A stretch of DNA of 59,195 nucleotides from Spirochaetota bacterium (lineage in GTDB: Bacteria; Spirochaetota; UBA4802; UBA5550), in contig JAFGBT010000051.1 of NCBI GenBank assembly GCA_016933025.1, positions 1 through 59,195 on the forward strand, in the 5' to 3' direction. Below are positions 24,192 through 32,358 of this stretch, in pieces (the first letter of the stretch is position 1; each line of letters starts with the position of its first letter). The notes under the pieces are model-generated. The model saw nothing but the letters and a program-made list of their open reading frames with translations. It was not told where the DNA came from and did not search any database. The translations under genes and the position numbers were made by a program.

Positions 24192-25164
24192 GTGTACCTC
24201 GTTGTTCAGCGTTCATTTCTTCAAGCGGCGCGCCGCCGGCAAGAAGGTAGAAAATCGCCATACGCACGGCCACGCCGTTGGTGACCTGCTCGTTAATTAT
24301 CGTATTCGAGGATTCCATCACCGCGTCATCGATCTCTATGCCGCGGTTGACCGGACCCGGATGCATGACAATGACCTCGTTTTTGCACGAACGGAAGCGC
24401 TCGACGGTGAGAGCGAACTGACGATGATACTCCCTGAGGGATGGGAACAACGAGCCCTTCTGACGCTCCTTCTGTATCCTCAGGAGGTTGATCACGTCCA
24501 GTTCGGGAAGAAGCTCGTCGAGGTTGTAGCTGATGTCGACGCCGTACAGCTCGAAATCATCGGGGACCAGGGTCGGCGGTCCGCAGAGCGTCACCCTCGC
24601 ACCGAGCTTCTTGAATGCTTCAATGTCCGAGCGGGCCACGCGTGAATGCTTGATATCGCCGATGATACCGATGCGGACGCCCTCCAGCCCCCCCTCCTCC
24701 AGTGTTCCCCGTTTTTCCATTATTGAGTAGGTGTCCAGAAGGGCCTGGGTGGGATGCGCGTGGAAGCCGTCACCGGCGTTGATTATGGATGCGTTGATGT
24801 TGCGAGATAAAAAATGCGGCGCCATTGACGCCGCATGTCTCATTACTATGTAATCAACCTTCATGGCCTCCAAGGTGTGGACGGTATCGATGAGCGACTC
24901 CCCCTTTACCACGCTTGATGTAGCCACGGTGAAATTGATAAGGTCGGCCGATAGGCGTTTGGCCGCCAGCTCGAAGCTGATCCTGGTCCTTGTCGACGGC
25001 TCATAGAAAAGCGTGCATACCGTCTTGCCCCGTAAAATGGGGACGCTCTTCACGGAACGGGTGAAAATGTCTTTAAAATATTTGGCTGATCTGCAGATAA
25101 GAAGAATCTCCTCCACAGATAATGACTGTATATCAAGGAGATCTTTTCTTTTGAGGGAGTTCAT
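24175..25164 (-). CDS. pyrB: Aspartate carbamoyltransferase catalytic chain
   Basis: Condenses carbamoyl phosphate and aspartate. The 329 residues include FYEPSTRTRISFELAAKRL (carbamoyl-phosphate loop), the VMRHAASMAPHF segment, GDGFHAHPTQALLD and the HPGPVNRGIE aspartate-site motif. No pyrI regulatory subunit is present, and no PyrR-type attenuator is recognised upstream. The 17-nt overlap with pyrC matches the pyrB-pyrC order common in bacteria whose two enzymes associate. No ribosome-binding site is evident before the ATG. Confidence 0.95.
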   Translation of the reverse strand: MNSLKRKDLLDIQSLSVEEILLICRSAKYFKDIFTRSVKSVPILRGKTVCTLFYEPSTRTRISFELAAKRLSADLINFTVATSSVVKGESLIDTVHTLEAMKVDYIVMRHAASMAPHFLSRNINASIINAGDGFHAHPTQALLDTYSIMEKRGTLEEGGLEGVRIGIIGDIKHSRVARSDIEAFKKLGARVTLCGPPTLVPDDFELYGVDISYNLDELLPELDVINLLRIQKERQKGSLFPSLREYHRQFALTVERFRSCKNEVIVMHPGPVNRGIEIDDAVMESSNTIINEQVTNGVAVRMAIFYLLAGGAPLEEMNAEQRGTLENSN

Positions 25165-25493
25165 ATTAGAATCTAATGCTTATCGCTGACATTAAAATTG
25201 TCAAATTAATTATCATAATATTGTCAATTATTTTCATGAAAACGTTAAATAGGTCCAACGGCATTATGTCCGGCTAAATAAATTGACCTTATATACAAAT
25301 ATTTTTATTGACTTAGCGCTGAATATATATATCTATGTAATGTACGAATTACTAAGGAATAATCTCGGATTCACTTGAAGGAAACAGTAATTTTAATCAG
25401 CCTGATGATAACATGCCAGTGACGAACCGTTTCACCCGACAATCACCGGCGTATACTATCAACTTTTCCTGAAGCAACCACAAGGGGAGCACG
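25165..25493. other. Divergent intergenic region between pyrB and the RsbW-like gene
   Basis: An A/T-rich 329-bp region. ATTGTCAA occurs at 25197-25204 and 25220-25227, which read on the minus strand as two TTGACAAT boxes 23 nt apart; one may be a pyrB -35 box, or the pair a regulator site. On the plus strand TTGACT at 25308-25313 could serve the downstream gene, but no convincing -10 box follows. No coding ORF or riboswitch found. Confidence 0.4.
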
Positions 25494-25979
25494 ATGAATA
25501 AAGATGACGTGACCATCAGTCTTTCGATAACGCCGACCTGGAGCATTCTCAAAGAGGTCCAGGAAAAGACTGAAAAATATATAAGAAAAAAAAACGTAAG
25601 CACTGAAATCATTGAAGCGACAATCATGTGCGCCTCCGAGCTTGTCGAGAACGCGATCAAATACGGTTCCGCTAAAACAGGCCACAGCAATATAAGTTTT
25701 GACCTCGGTATACATGAGAATAAAATCTTCATCAAGGTATCAAACGGCATCCGTAATGAACATGACGCTCAAAATGTAAAAAATCACATTGAGAGGGTAA
25801 AAAAAAGCAACGATCCGGGAAAGCTGTATACCGAGCGCCTCATGGAATTAATGGAGAATCCCAAGCCGGGCATAAGCCAGCTGGGACTTTACCGAATTGC
25901 CTATGAAGGTGAATTTACGCTTGACTATATGTATCAAAACAAGATATTAACAGTGATGGCATCCAGAAAAGTAGTGTAG
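25494..25979 (+). CDS. RsbW-like HATPase regulator (slr1658-type)
   Basis: A 161-residue GHKL ATPase domain with the N box SELVENAIKYGSA (about 48-60), as in anti-sigma serine kinases. The G1/G2 boxes are degenerate, so kinase activity is unclear. It is followed 75 nt later by a STAS-like gene, the arrangement of the slr1658/slr1659 regulator pair first noted in cyanobacteria. An RsbW-like protein would phosphorylate or bind its STAS partner to sequester a regulator. AGGGGAG precedes the ATG. No sigma factor or PP2C phosphatase is nearby. Confidence 0.75.
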   Translation: MNKDDVTISLSITPTWSILKEVQEKTEKYIRKKNVSTEIIEATIMCASELVENAIKYGSAKTGHSNISFDLGIHENKIFIKVSNGIRNEHDAQNVKNHIERVKKSNDPGKLYTERLMELMENPKPGISQLGLYRIAYEGEFTLDYMYQNKILTVMASRKVV

Positions 25980-26054
25980 ATACGGTAAAGCGGGGATAGC
26001 AGCGGACAGGTTTAGCTCTTATGAGTTTATCTGTATTTCAAGAGGAGACCCATT

Positions 26055-26405
26055 ATGAATTTAAAAGATAACAACCTTGAAATCACCATGGAAGAAGGCC
26101 CTAAAAATATAGTGACCTGGATCGGGAAGAGCGAGTCAAGGGACCCTTCGTCGGTTATCAATCCCTATTTCAAAGAAATATTCGAAAAATTCAAGGGAAA
26201 AGAACTGGAAATTAAATTCGAGCAACTGAAATACATGAATTCCTCGACGGTCCCCCCGATTATTCAACTGATAAAAGACCTCGAGGAAAACAATATCAAA
26301 TCAACTATCACTTACGATAAAAATTCAAAGTGGCAGGTGGCATCCTTCAAGGCGCTTGAGACCATAGTGAGAACCATGAACAATATCAATGTGAAGGGAG
26401 TATAG
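26055..26405 (+). CDS. STAS-like anti-sigma antagonist-type protein (slr1659-type)
   Basis: A 116-residue protein with the strand-helix pattern of an anti-sigma factor antagonist: an ILxxFE-type strand, ELEIKFEQLKYMNSSTVPPII (where the Ser-Ser sits at the usual phosphorylation loop), then IQLIKDLEENN and a C-terminal helix. It is the likely partner of the upstream HATPase. AAGAGGAG precedes the ATG. A bidirectional hairpin terminator follows 39 nt downstream. The binding partner and target are unknown. Confidence 0.7.
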   Translation: MNLKDNNLEITMEEGPKNIVTWIGKSESRDPSSVINPYFKEIFEKFKGKELEIKFEQLKYMNSSTVPPIIQLIKDLEENNIKSTITYDKNSKWQVASFKALETIVRTMNNINVKGV

Positions 26406-26444
26406 AACATCCTCCGCACTTCACGCGCAATGAATTAAAAACCG

Positions 26445-26478
26445 ACCCGCGAATGATTATGACATCGCGGGTTTTTTA
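26445..26478 (+). terminator. Rho-independent terminator, possibly bidirectional
   Basis: ACCCGCGA (26445-26452) and TCGCGGGT (26465-26472) form an 8-bp stem with a 12-nt loop followed by six T. Five A precede it at 26437-26441, so it may also stop the convergent TauE gene. Confidence 0.8.
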
Positions 26479-26490
26479 TCGCCATCCGGC

Positions 26491-27270
26491 TCATTTGACA
26501 ATCCAGATAATGCCTTTCGCGATATAGAAGACGCCGATCACCATGACAGAAATTGAAAAGACAATTTTCAAAAGGCGCTCCGGAAGATACCGTGACACGT
26601 ACGGCCCTATCTGCCCCCCCAGCAGCACGCCGAGCCCTGAGAAGATCCAGATATCTATCATGATAAAGCCCGCATGGACATTCAAAATGGTAATGATCCA
26701 GTCGGCTGTGGCCTCCACCAGTATTGCGGTGGCGTTTGCCCGCCTGGTTTTGATGCGCAGTCCTTTCTCGAGGAGGGGCTGTCCCAGCTCGCACACGCCG
26801 GTGCCGGTCGATGCAGAGAAGAAGCCGGCGATGGGCGGCACCCACATGAACCCGTAGATGTCCTCGATCGGAACATTCACCTTTGTTCCGTAGTATCTCT
26901 TCACGGCGCCGAACAGTTGCATCGTGGCAACACCTATGATCACGACGCCGAGGATCATCTTTAAGAGGTCGCCGCTGATAATCATCATTACATGGTTGCC
27001 CAGAACTATCCCGGGGATCGTAAGCATGATCATGGTGAAGCCGACCGGCAGCTCGATCATTTTATACCAGAGATACCGGAGGGCGCCGCTGCTCATGCCG
27101 ATCGTCTCGGTGGCTATGCCGGTTGCAACGGCGTTCTGTATCGGTATGTTTAGAAACAGGTTGTAGAAGGGCTGAAACAGGACCCCGCCTGAAAATCCTG
27201 AGGAATTCGCGAGAATGGATATCACGACCGCCACAGGAAACATGTACCAGTATTCCCAGCTGAAGCTCAT
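26491..27270 (-). CDS. TauE/SafE-family membrane transporter
   Basis: A 259-residue protein with about eight membrane helices and the family hallmarks: an N-terminal ANSSGFSGGVLFQPF loop and a central GFFSASTGTGVCELGQPLL repeat of it. Members export sulfite, sulfoacetate or other organosulfonates, or have unknown substrates; nothing here shows which. It follows a HAMP-domain gene by 3 nt and is presumably co-transcribed with it. Function is inferred from the family. Confidence 0.87.
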   Translation of the reverse strand: MSFSWEYWYMFPVAVVISILANSSGFSGGVLFQPFYNLFLNIPIQNAVATGIATETIGMSSGALRYLWYKMIELPVGFTMIMLTIPGIVLGNHVMMIISGDLLKMILGVVIIGVATMQLFGAVKRYYGTKVNVPIEDIYGFMWVPPIAGFFSASTGTGVCELGQPLLEKGLRIKTRRANATAILVEATADWIITILNVHAGFIMIDIWIFSGLGVLLGGQIGPYVSRYLPERLLKIVFSISVMVIGVFYIAKGIIWIVK

Positions 27271-27273
27271 CTC

Positions 27274-28068
27274 TTATTCCCGACCCTTCCCGATTTTACC
27301 CGACGAATATTCCTTAAGGGCACTGTCGATCTCATTCTGCAATATGTCCGCGTGGCTTCCGTATGTTTTGTACATATTCACGAACTTCTGAAGGGCGAAC
27401 ATCTCACCGCTCATGGTCTCAAGAATCTGGTCCACTTCCTTCCCGATCTTAATCATTGTCCTGAACTCCCTCATGGAGATCTTCTTTTCATCGAGCGCCC
27501 TGTCTGTCAGGTCGTCGCGGATGATTTCGCCCACCTTGAACGATGCTTTGATGATCTGCTCCATGTGCCGGGTTATTTCCTGCCTGAGTTGCATGATCAT
27601 GTCCTGCAGGTTCACATTCATGTCGTTGATGAGTCCGGCCAGCTGCCCGATCTCGTCCTCCGACAGTACCGGCACCATGACCGTAAGGTCGCCGTCTGCG
27701 ATTTTCTTTGTCGCCTCCACCATCCCGTCCATGGGCCTCACAATGTCCTTCGTGAAAAGGTAAAATGCTACGATGATGCTGATGGATACGACGATCAGGA
27801 GGAGAATCATCCTGTTCCTCAAATTTACCACAGGCGCGAAAATATTCTCCGCGTCCATTTTTTTCTGAATCGAAGCCAGCTCCGACGGTTCGAGCTGCGC
27901 TGCCAGCTCCTTGTGGATATTCTCCTGTATGCTTTGCTGAAATCTCGTCGAACTCATCTCTAAAATGATTTCAGCGCTCACCGATATGGAAACGATGGAT
28001 ATGAGGATGAAATAGAGGAGCAGTTTCTTTTTCAGGCGGGACATTTTATTCCGCGGCAGAAATATCAT
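27274..28068 (-). CDS. HAMP-domain membrane sensor without output domain
   Basis: A 264-residue protein. Membrane helix 1 lies near 14-34, a short periplasmic loop of about 50 residues follows, then helix 2 near 87-107, and a HAMP domain (TKDIVRPMDGMVEATKKIADGDLTV) leads to a long coiled coil (about 145-240). There is no kinase, cyclase, GGDEF or methyl-accepting segment, so the signal must pass to a partner by contact. GGAAGG precedes the ATG. The next gene, 3 nt away, encodes a TauE/SafE transporter, which could be that partner. Confidence 0.75.
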   Translation of the reverse strand: MIFLPRNKMSRLKKKLLLYFILISIVSISVSAEIILEMSSTRFQQSIQENIHKELAAQLEPSELASIQKKMDAENIFAPVVNLRNRMILLLIVVSISIIVAFYLFTKDIVRPMDGMVEATKKIADGDLTVMVPVLSEDEIGQLAGLINDMNVNLQDMIMQLRQEITRHMEQIIKASFKVGEIIRDDLTDRALDEKKISMREFRTMIKIGKEVDQILETMSGEMFALQKFVNMYKTYGSHADILQNEIDSALKEYSSGKIGKGRE

Positions 28069-28178
28069 ACGGCCTTCCCAAACTGTTTCAATGACCGGCG
28101 CGGCTTTATCGCGCCTGATGACGGCTAAGCCCCTTCAAGGGACCGGGTATATGGCTGACGGGAAAATACTTCACGCAG

Positions 28179-28541
28179 TCATTGCTCACACATTCTAATA
28201 TAATAATCTAATTTGTTCATTTCCGATGTGGAGAGGTTGAAAAAATGCACCCCCACATGATAGGTTTTATCTTTATTCTCATCGACGCGGATCACCCGGG
28301 CGAGGCCCTCAAAAAACTCGAAGGTGTTCGGCTTCAGGAATGTGACGCGGATGATATCCTTGGCCTTGAGGTGGTCCTCCTTCAAATGCATGAGCATGCC
28401 GCTGGCACTGATGTTGACGGATTTTGCGACATCTATCGCCATGTCCTTGAATTCATTTGTCCTGACTTCTCTCGCAACGCGAACGTTGAATTGATCCGAT
28501 ACTCTCCGATATTTACGTCGCTCCTCGCTGCTTAATGCCAT
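28179..28541 (-). CDS. PilZ-domain c-di-GMP-binding protein
   Basis: A 120-residue single PilZ domain. Both c-di-GMP motifs are present: R-x3-R in RRKYRR (Arg9 and Arg13) and N-x-S-x2-G in NISASGM (Asn43, Ser45, Gly48). These positions predict real c-di-GMP binding. Such stand-alone PilZ proteins relay the second messenger to motility or secretion partners. A GGAGGT precedes the ATG. It sits about 110 nt upstream of the HAMP-sensor gene on the same strand. Confidence 0.88.
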   Translation of the reverse strand: MALSSEERRKYRRVSDQFNVRVAREVRTNEFKDMAIDVAKSVNISASGMLMHLKEDHLKAKDIIRVTFLKPNTFEFFEGLARVIRVDENKDKTYHVGVHFFNLSTSEMNKLDYYIRMCEQ

Positions 28542-28611
28542 GGCTTTGACCTCCCCTAATATGCTTTCCTGCTACGATTCAGGTTGTCCTCACGATAATG
28601 CATGCAACAAC

Positions 28612-29262
28612 TCAAAGCTTTCCCTGCTCAACGGTGATTGGGCTTTCCATCTCTATCAGGGAATATCTCCCTTTTTTAAACGAACCGGAATTGACGACCG
28701 TACAGCCGTTCAGGCTCTCCACGCCGACCGCCTCATGGATATGACCCGTCAGGCAGAGATCAACGCGAGTGCCGTCGAGAAACTCTCTCACTGCCCTGCT
28801 TCCGCCCCTGAGCCCGATGAACGTCCTGTCCCGTACTCGCCGCGGCGGCGTATGCGTCACGAGCACATACCGCGCCGCTCCGTTTATCATTCGGTAGCCG
28901 GCCATGATGAAATCGCTGATTTCCTCCTCCGTGTACTCGGTCACCGTATTCATCGGGGTATGGGACGAACCCCCAACCCCGAAAAAGCCGATTCCGTCAA
29001 TGATCTTCCCTTTCCCGTGCACGCTGTACCCTTTTTTTTCAATGACCCGTATCGCATCCTCGTGGTCCCAGTTTCCATGAACCGCCACGATTTTTTTCGC
29101 GTAAAGCTCAATGCGTGATAGTATTTCCTCCGTCGATTTTTCGTCCCTGGATTTCGTAATATCTCCTGAAATAACGACCAGATCGGCCGAACGCATCATT
29201 TCCGCGGCAGCTTCAAAATATCTGGTTTCGCCATGTATGTCGCTGAGTGCAAAAATTTTCAT
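28612..29262 (-). CDS. Calcineurin-like metallophosphoesterase
   Basis: A 216-residue two-metal phosphoesterase. The ligand motifs are in order: SDIHGE (Asp8, His10), SGDIT, HGNWDHE, VTHTPP and CLTGHIHEA. The family includes phosphodiesterases of nucleotides and phosphoproteins; the substrate is unknown. I start at the ATG at 29262, where the conserved MKIFALSDIHG begins; an in-frame start 45 nt upstream adds an unlikely leader. The upstream sequence lacks a clear ribosome-binding site. No operon partner is evident, and it ends about 70 nt from the PilZ gene. Confidence 0.85.
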   Translation of the reverse strand: MKIFALSDIHGETRYFEAAAEMMRSADLVVISGDITKSRDEKSTEEILSRIELYAKKIVAVHGNWDHEDAIRVIEKKGYSVHGKGKIIDGIGFFGVGGSSHTPMNTVTEYTEEEISDFIMAGYRMINGAARYVLVTHTPPRRVRDRTFIGLRGGSRAVREFLDGTRVDLCLTGHIHEAVGVESLNGCTVVNSGSFKKGRYSLIEMESPITVEQGKL

Positions 29263-29389
29263 AACATAATTACGTCCACATCGTGGCATTAATTCAAAAA
29301 ATTTCAAGAAATAAATCTCCTATTTTATACTTGCCAATATGGCGCGACCCGCTGTACAACGGCATATTCCGGCAGCACCGAGGAGCCCC

Positions 29390-30196
29390 ATGTATATCGA
29401 CTCCCACGCACATTTCGACCTCACCCTGGAAGATTCAGGCATAACCGAATCCATGCTTCTGGAGAATGCCCGGGAGCATGGTATCTCCGGGGCAGTGCAG
29501 ATCGCCATAGACATCGGGAGCTCGCGATGGTCGCTCGATTTCGCCGGCCGTCATGCCGGCAAGGGCATTCTTTTTTCCGCCGGAATTCACCCCTCGTCCC
29601 CGGCCGGGGAAGGAGAGCTCCGGGAATTGGAAAAATTCGCCCTGGATGCCGCATCGGGCGATGCCGCGAAGCTTTTGTTCGGGATCGGGGAGTGCGGACT
29701 TGACTTCTACCGGATGCGTCAGAGCCGGGAAACGCAGGAGCGTTCCTTCAGGTTCCAGATCAGCCTTGCATCCCGGCTGGGGCTTCCCCTGATCGTCCAT
29801 TCGCGCGACGCAATGGATGAAACGCTGGCGATACTGCACGAGGCACGGGCTGCCTCCGGAATCATGCACTGTTTTCCGGGCGATCGGAACGCCGCGAAAA
29901 AGGTGCTCGACCTCGGCTTTTATCTGTCATTCGCGGGAAACGTAACCTACCGCACGGCAACGGTACTGCACGATTCGGCATCCTATGTCCCCCTCGACCG
30001 CCTGCTCGTTGAAACCGATGCGCCGTTCCTCGCCCCCGTGCCGGTCAGGGGAAAAAAAAACAGGCCTCATTACATCGTCCATACCTACCGCTATTTAGCC
30101 GAACTGCGGGGCGAGCCGCTCGACCGGATCGCGCGGGCGGTACACGATAATTTCATGGAGATTGCAAAGCATGAAGTCAAAAAAATACAGGTCTGA
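29390..30196 (+). CDS. TatD-family metal-dependent DNase
   Basis: A 268-residue TIM-barrel hydrolase. The motifs are DSHAHFD (His6, His8), IGECGLDFYRM, LPLIVHSRDAMDETL, IMHCFPGD and the final ETDAPFLAPVPVRGKKNRP. TatD enzymes are 3'-5' exonucleases involved in DNA repair or RNA decay. The ATG at 29390 with GAGGA upstream is chosen; an earlier in-frame ATG at 29339 adds 17 non-conserved residues. It overlaps the nadB start by 26 nt, so the two are translationally linked. Confidence 0.92.
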   Translation: MYIDSHAHFDLTLEDSGITESMLLENAREHGISGAVQIAIDIGSSRWSLDFAGRHAGKGILFSAGIHPSSPAGEGELRELEKFALDAASGDAAKLLFGIGECGLDFYRMRQSRETQERSFRFQISLASRLGLPLIVHSRDAMDETLAILHEARAASGIMHCFPGDRNAAKKVLDLGFYLSFAGNVTYRTATVLHDSASYVPLDRLLVETDAPFLAPVPVRGKKNRPHYIVHTYRYLAELRGEPLDRIARAVHDNFMEIAKHEVKKIQV

Positions 30197-31832
30197 TTTT
30201 CTGGTCATCGGAAGCGGGATTGCAGGACTTGCATTCGCCATCAAGGCCTCCCGGTTCGGCACGGTCAACCTGACCACGAAAAAAAAAGACAGCGACTCCA
30301 ACACCAACTACGCCCAGGGCGGCATCGCATCCGTACTCTCGCCGGGTGACTCCTTTGAAAAGCATATTGACGACACGCTAAAGGCGGGCGCCGGACTCTG
30401 CAACCGCGCGGCGGTGGAGATACTGGTCCGTTCCGGTCCGGAGCGGATCATCGAGCTCATGGAATGGGGTACCCATTTCTCCGAAAAAAAGGGACCACAG
30501 GGGAACCCGGTGCTCGATCTCGGCAGGGAGGGCGGCCATTCGCTCAACCGTATCGTCCACGCCAGGGACCTCACGGGCAAGGAAGTGGAACGCGCCCTTA
30601 TCGAGAAGGTGGCGCAAATTGACAACATCCGCATCTTTGAAAATCATACCGCCGTCGATCTCCTGACAGAGCACCAGCTTGGCACAAAAATCCGGAAACC
30701 CGGCCGGGTCCACTGCTACGGCGCGTATATCCTAGACAACACGACCGGGGTGGTGAACACCTTTAACGCGAAGATGACTCTCCTGGCGACCGGCGGCGTC
30801 GGGCAGGTATACCTCCACACCACCAACCCGGAGATAGCCACAGGCGATGGCATCGCCATGGCCTATCGCGCGGGCGCCCTCATCGCCGACATGGAATTCA
30901 TCCAATTCCACCCGACCGCCCTCTATACCCCGAAAACGAGCGGCCCCTGCTTTCTCATCAGCGAGGCGGTCCGCGGGGAAGGAGCCATTCTTCTGAACTG
31001 GCAGGGGGAGCGCTTCATGGAGCGCGTCCATCCTCTCAGAGATCTGGCGCCCCGCGACATAGTGGCCCGTGCGATCGATACGGAGCTGAAAAAACATGGC
31101 GTGACCAATGTCTATCTCGATATCTCCAAAAAGAGCAGGGGGTTCTTAAAAAAGCGCTTCCCAAACATATACTCACGGTGCGAAGAAGAGGGAATCGATA
31201 TCTCAAAGGATCCGATCCCGGTGGTTCCGGTGGCCCATTATCTCTGCGGCGGGGTCGTGAGCGACATCGATGCCAAGACCACTATAGAAAACCTCTATGT
31301 TTCCGGCGAATCGGCATGCACCGGCGTACATGGGGCCAACCGCCTCGCCAGCAACTCTCTCCTTGAGGGAATAGTATTCTCCCACCGAGCGTTTTTACGG
31401 GCAGAGGAGCATCTTCAGAACATCAACAAAAAATTCAAAATACCAGATTTCCCGAGTTGGAACAAGGAGGGCACCTTCGACCTCGAGGAATGGGTACTCG
31501 TCCAGCATGACATTGAAGACGTCAAGCGGCTCATGTGGGACTATGTCGGGATCGTCCGCTCGGACAAGCGTCTCCAGAAAGCGTATCGGAGGATACTGGT
31601 TCTTGCCGATGACATCCATGATTATTACAAGAAGAGCACCATTTCCTCGCGTATTGTCGAACTGCGCAACATGGCTACCGTCGCGAAACTCATCATCAGG
31701 AGCGCCATGACGCGGAAGGACAGTATCGGTCTCCACTATAATTCGGATCATCCAGAAGCGAGCCCCATCAGGGCGAGCGTGGTGCTCCAGGCAGGCCGCG
31801 GCGCGCGGCTCGTTAAGCGGAGGCGGAACTGA
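30171..31832 (+). CDS. nadB: L-aspartate oxidase
   Basis: Oxidises L-aspartate to iminoaspartate for NAD synthesis. The 553-residue flavoprotein has the N-terminal FAD fold FLVIGSGIAGLAFAIKA, the TNYAQGGIAS flavin segment, the HPTALY and RGEGAIL sites, HYLCGGVVSDIDAKTTIENLYVSGES and GANRLASNSLLEG. These match NadB and fit better than a succinate dehydrogenase flavoprotein. ATG at 30171 has GGAG 10 nt upstream; a TTG at 30162 is the alternative. No nadA or nadC adjoins. It overlaps tatD by 26 nt and is followed directly by a GNAT gene. Confidence 0.93.
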   Translation: MKSKKYRSDFLVIGSGIAGLAFAIKASRFGTVNLTTKKKDSDSNTNYAQGGIASVLSPGDSFEKHIDDTLKAGAGLCNRAAVEILVRSGPERIIELMEWGTHFSEKKGPQGNPVLDLGREGGHSLNRIVHARDLTGKEVERALIEKVAQIDNIRIFENHTAVDLLTEHQLGTKIRKPGRVHCYGAYILDNTTGVVNTFNAKMTLLATGGVGQVYLHTTNPEIATGDGIAMAYRAGALIADMEFIQFHPTALYTPKTSGPCFLISEAVRGEGAILLNWQGERFMERVHPLRDLAPRDIVARAIDTELKKHGVTNVYLDISKKSRGFLKKRFPNIYSRCEEEGIDISKDPIPVVPVAHYLCGGVVSDIDAKTTIENLYVSGESACTGVHGANRLASNSLLEGIVFSHRAFLRAEEHLQNINKKFKIPDFPSWNKEGTFDLEEWVLVQHDIEDVKRLMWDYVGIVRSDKRLQKAYRRILVLADDIHDYYKKSTISSRIVELRNMATVAKLIIRSAMTRKDSIGLHYNSDHPEASPIRASVVLQAGRGARLVKRRRN

Positions 31833-32294
31833 ATGGGCCGCCGTGTGGAAATCCGGAGCATGACCATTGACGACCTCCGCGCGGTATTCCTTCTCGGCTC
31901 CCGGCTCTACGGGAACGAAATCCCCGAATCACCGGGGGGCTGGAGCGAAAAAAATCTTGCCGATATTCTCTCTGAAAACCTTGAGAATTCCTTCGTTGCG
32001 GTCCAAAAAAAGGAAATAGTGGGTTTTTTGATAGGGGGAATCGAATTCCCTGACTCGGAGCGCGGATACGCCCGAATTTTCTGGCTCGGGACGGACGAAA
32101 ACTGCAGTGCCACTGCAGCGGAAAGCCTTATGGAAACCTTCATTACCGGCCTCCCGGCGGCCGGGGTCGCCAGAATCAGCATCGAACTACACGACCCGGA
32201 CAAGGAATTAATCACTCTTACGAAAAAATTTGGCTTTACTGAATCAAAACATGTTTTAATTATGGAAAACTTTCTGTCGAAAAGGGATAAATAG
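31833..32294 (+). CDS. GNAT-family N-acetyltransferase
   Basis: A 153-residue protein starting at the base after the nadB stop codon. It shows the GNAT order: an N-terminal strand-helix (VEIRSMTIDDLRAVFLLGSRLYG), SFVAVQKKEIVGFLIGGIE as the central strand, then a C-terminal strand-helix with KKFGFTES and LIMENFL. The acetyl-CoA loop (R/Q-x2-G-x-G/A) is poorly conserved, which makes the exact subfamily unclear. The substrate is unknown. Position suggests expression with nadB. Confidence 0.75.
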   Translation: MGRRVEIRSMTIDDLRAVFLLGSRLYGNEIPESPGGWSEKNLADILSENLENSFVAVQKKEIVGFLIGGIEFPDSERGYARIFWLGTDENCSATAAESLMETFITGLPAAGVARISIELHDPDKELITLTKKFGFTESKHVLIMENFLSKRDK

Positions 32295-32358
32295 ACCGTT
32301 CGCAGAATAACCATTACCCGGATGTATACCGTCGACAGGGTTTTGCAGGTGCAACAAT

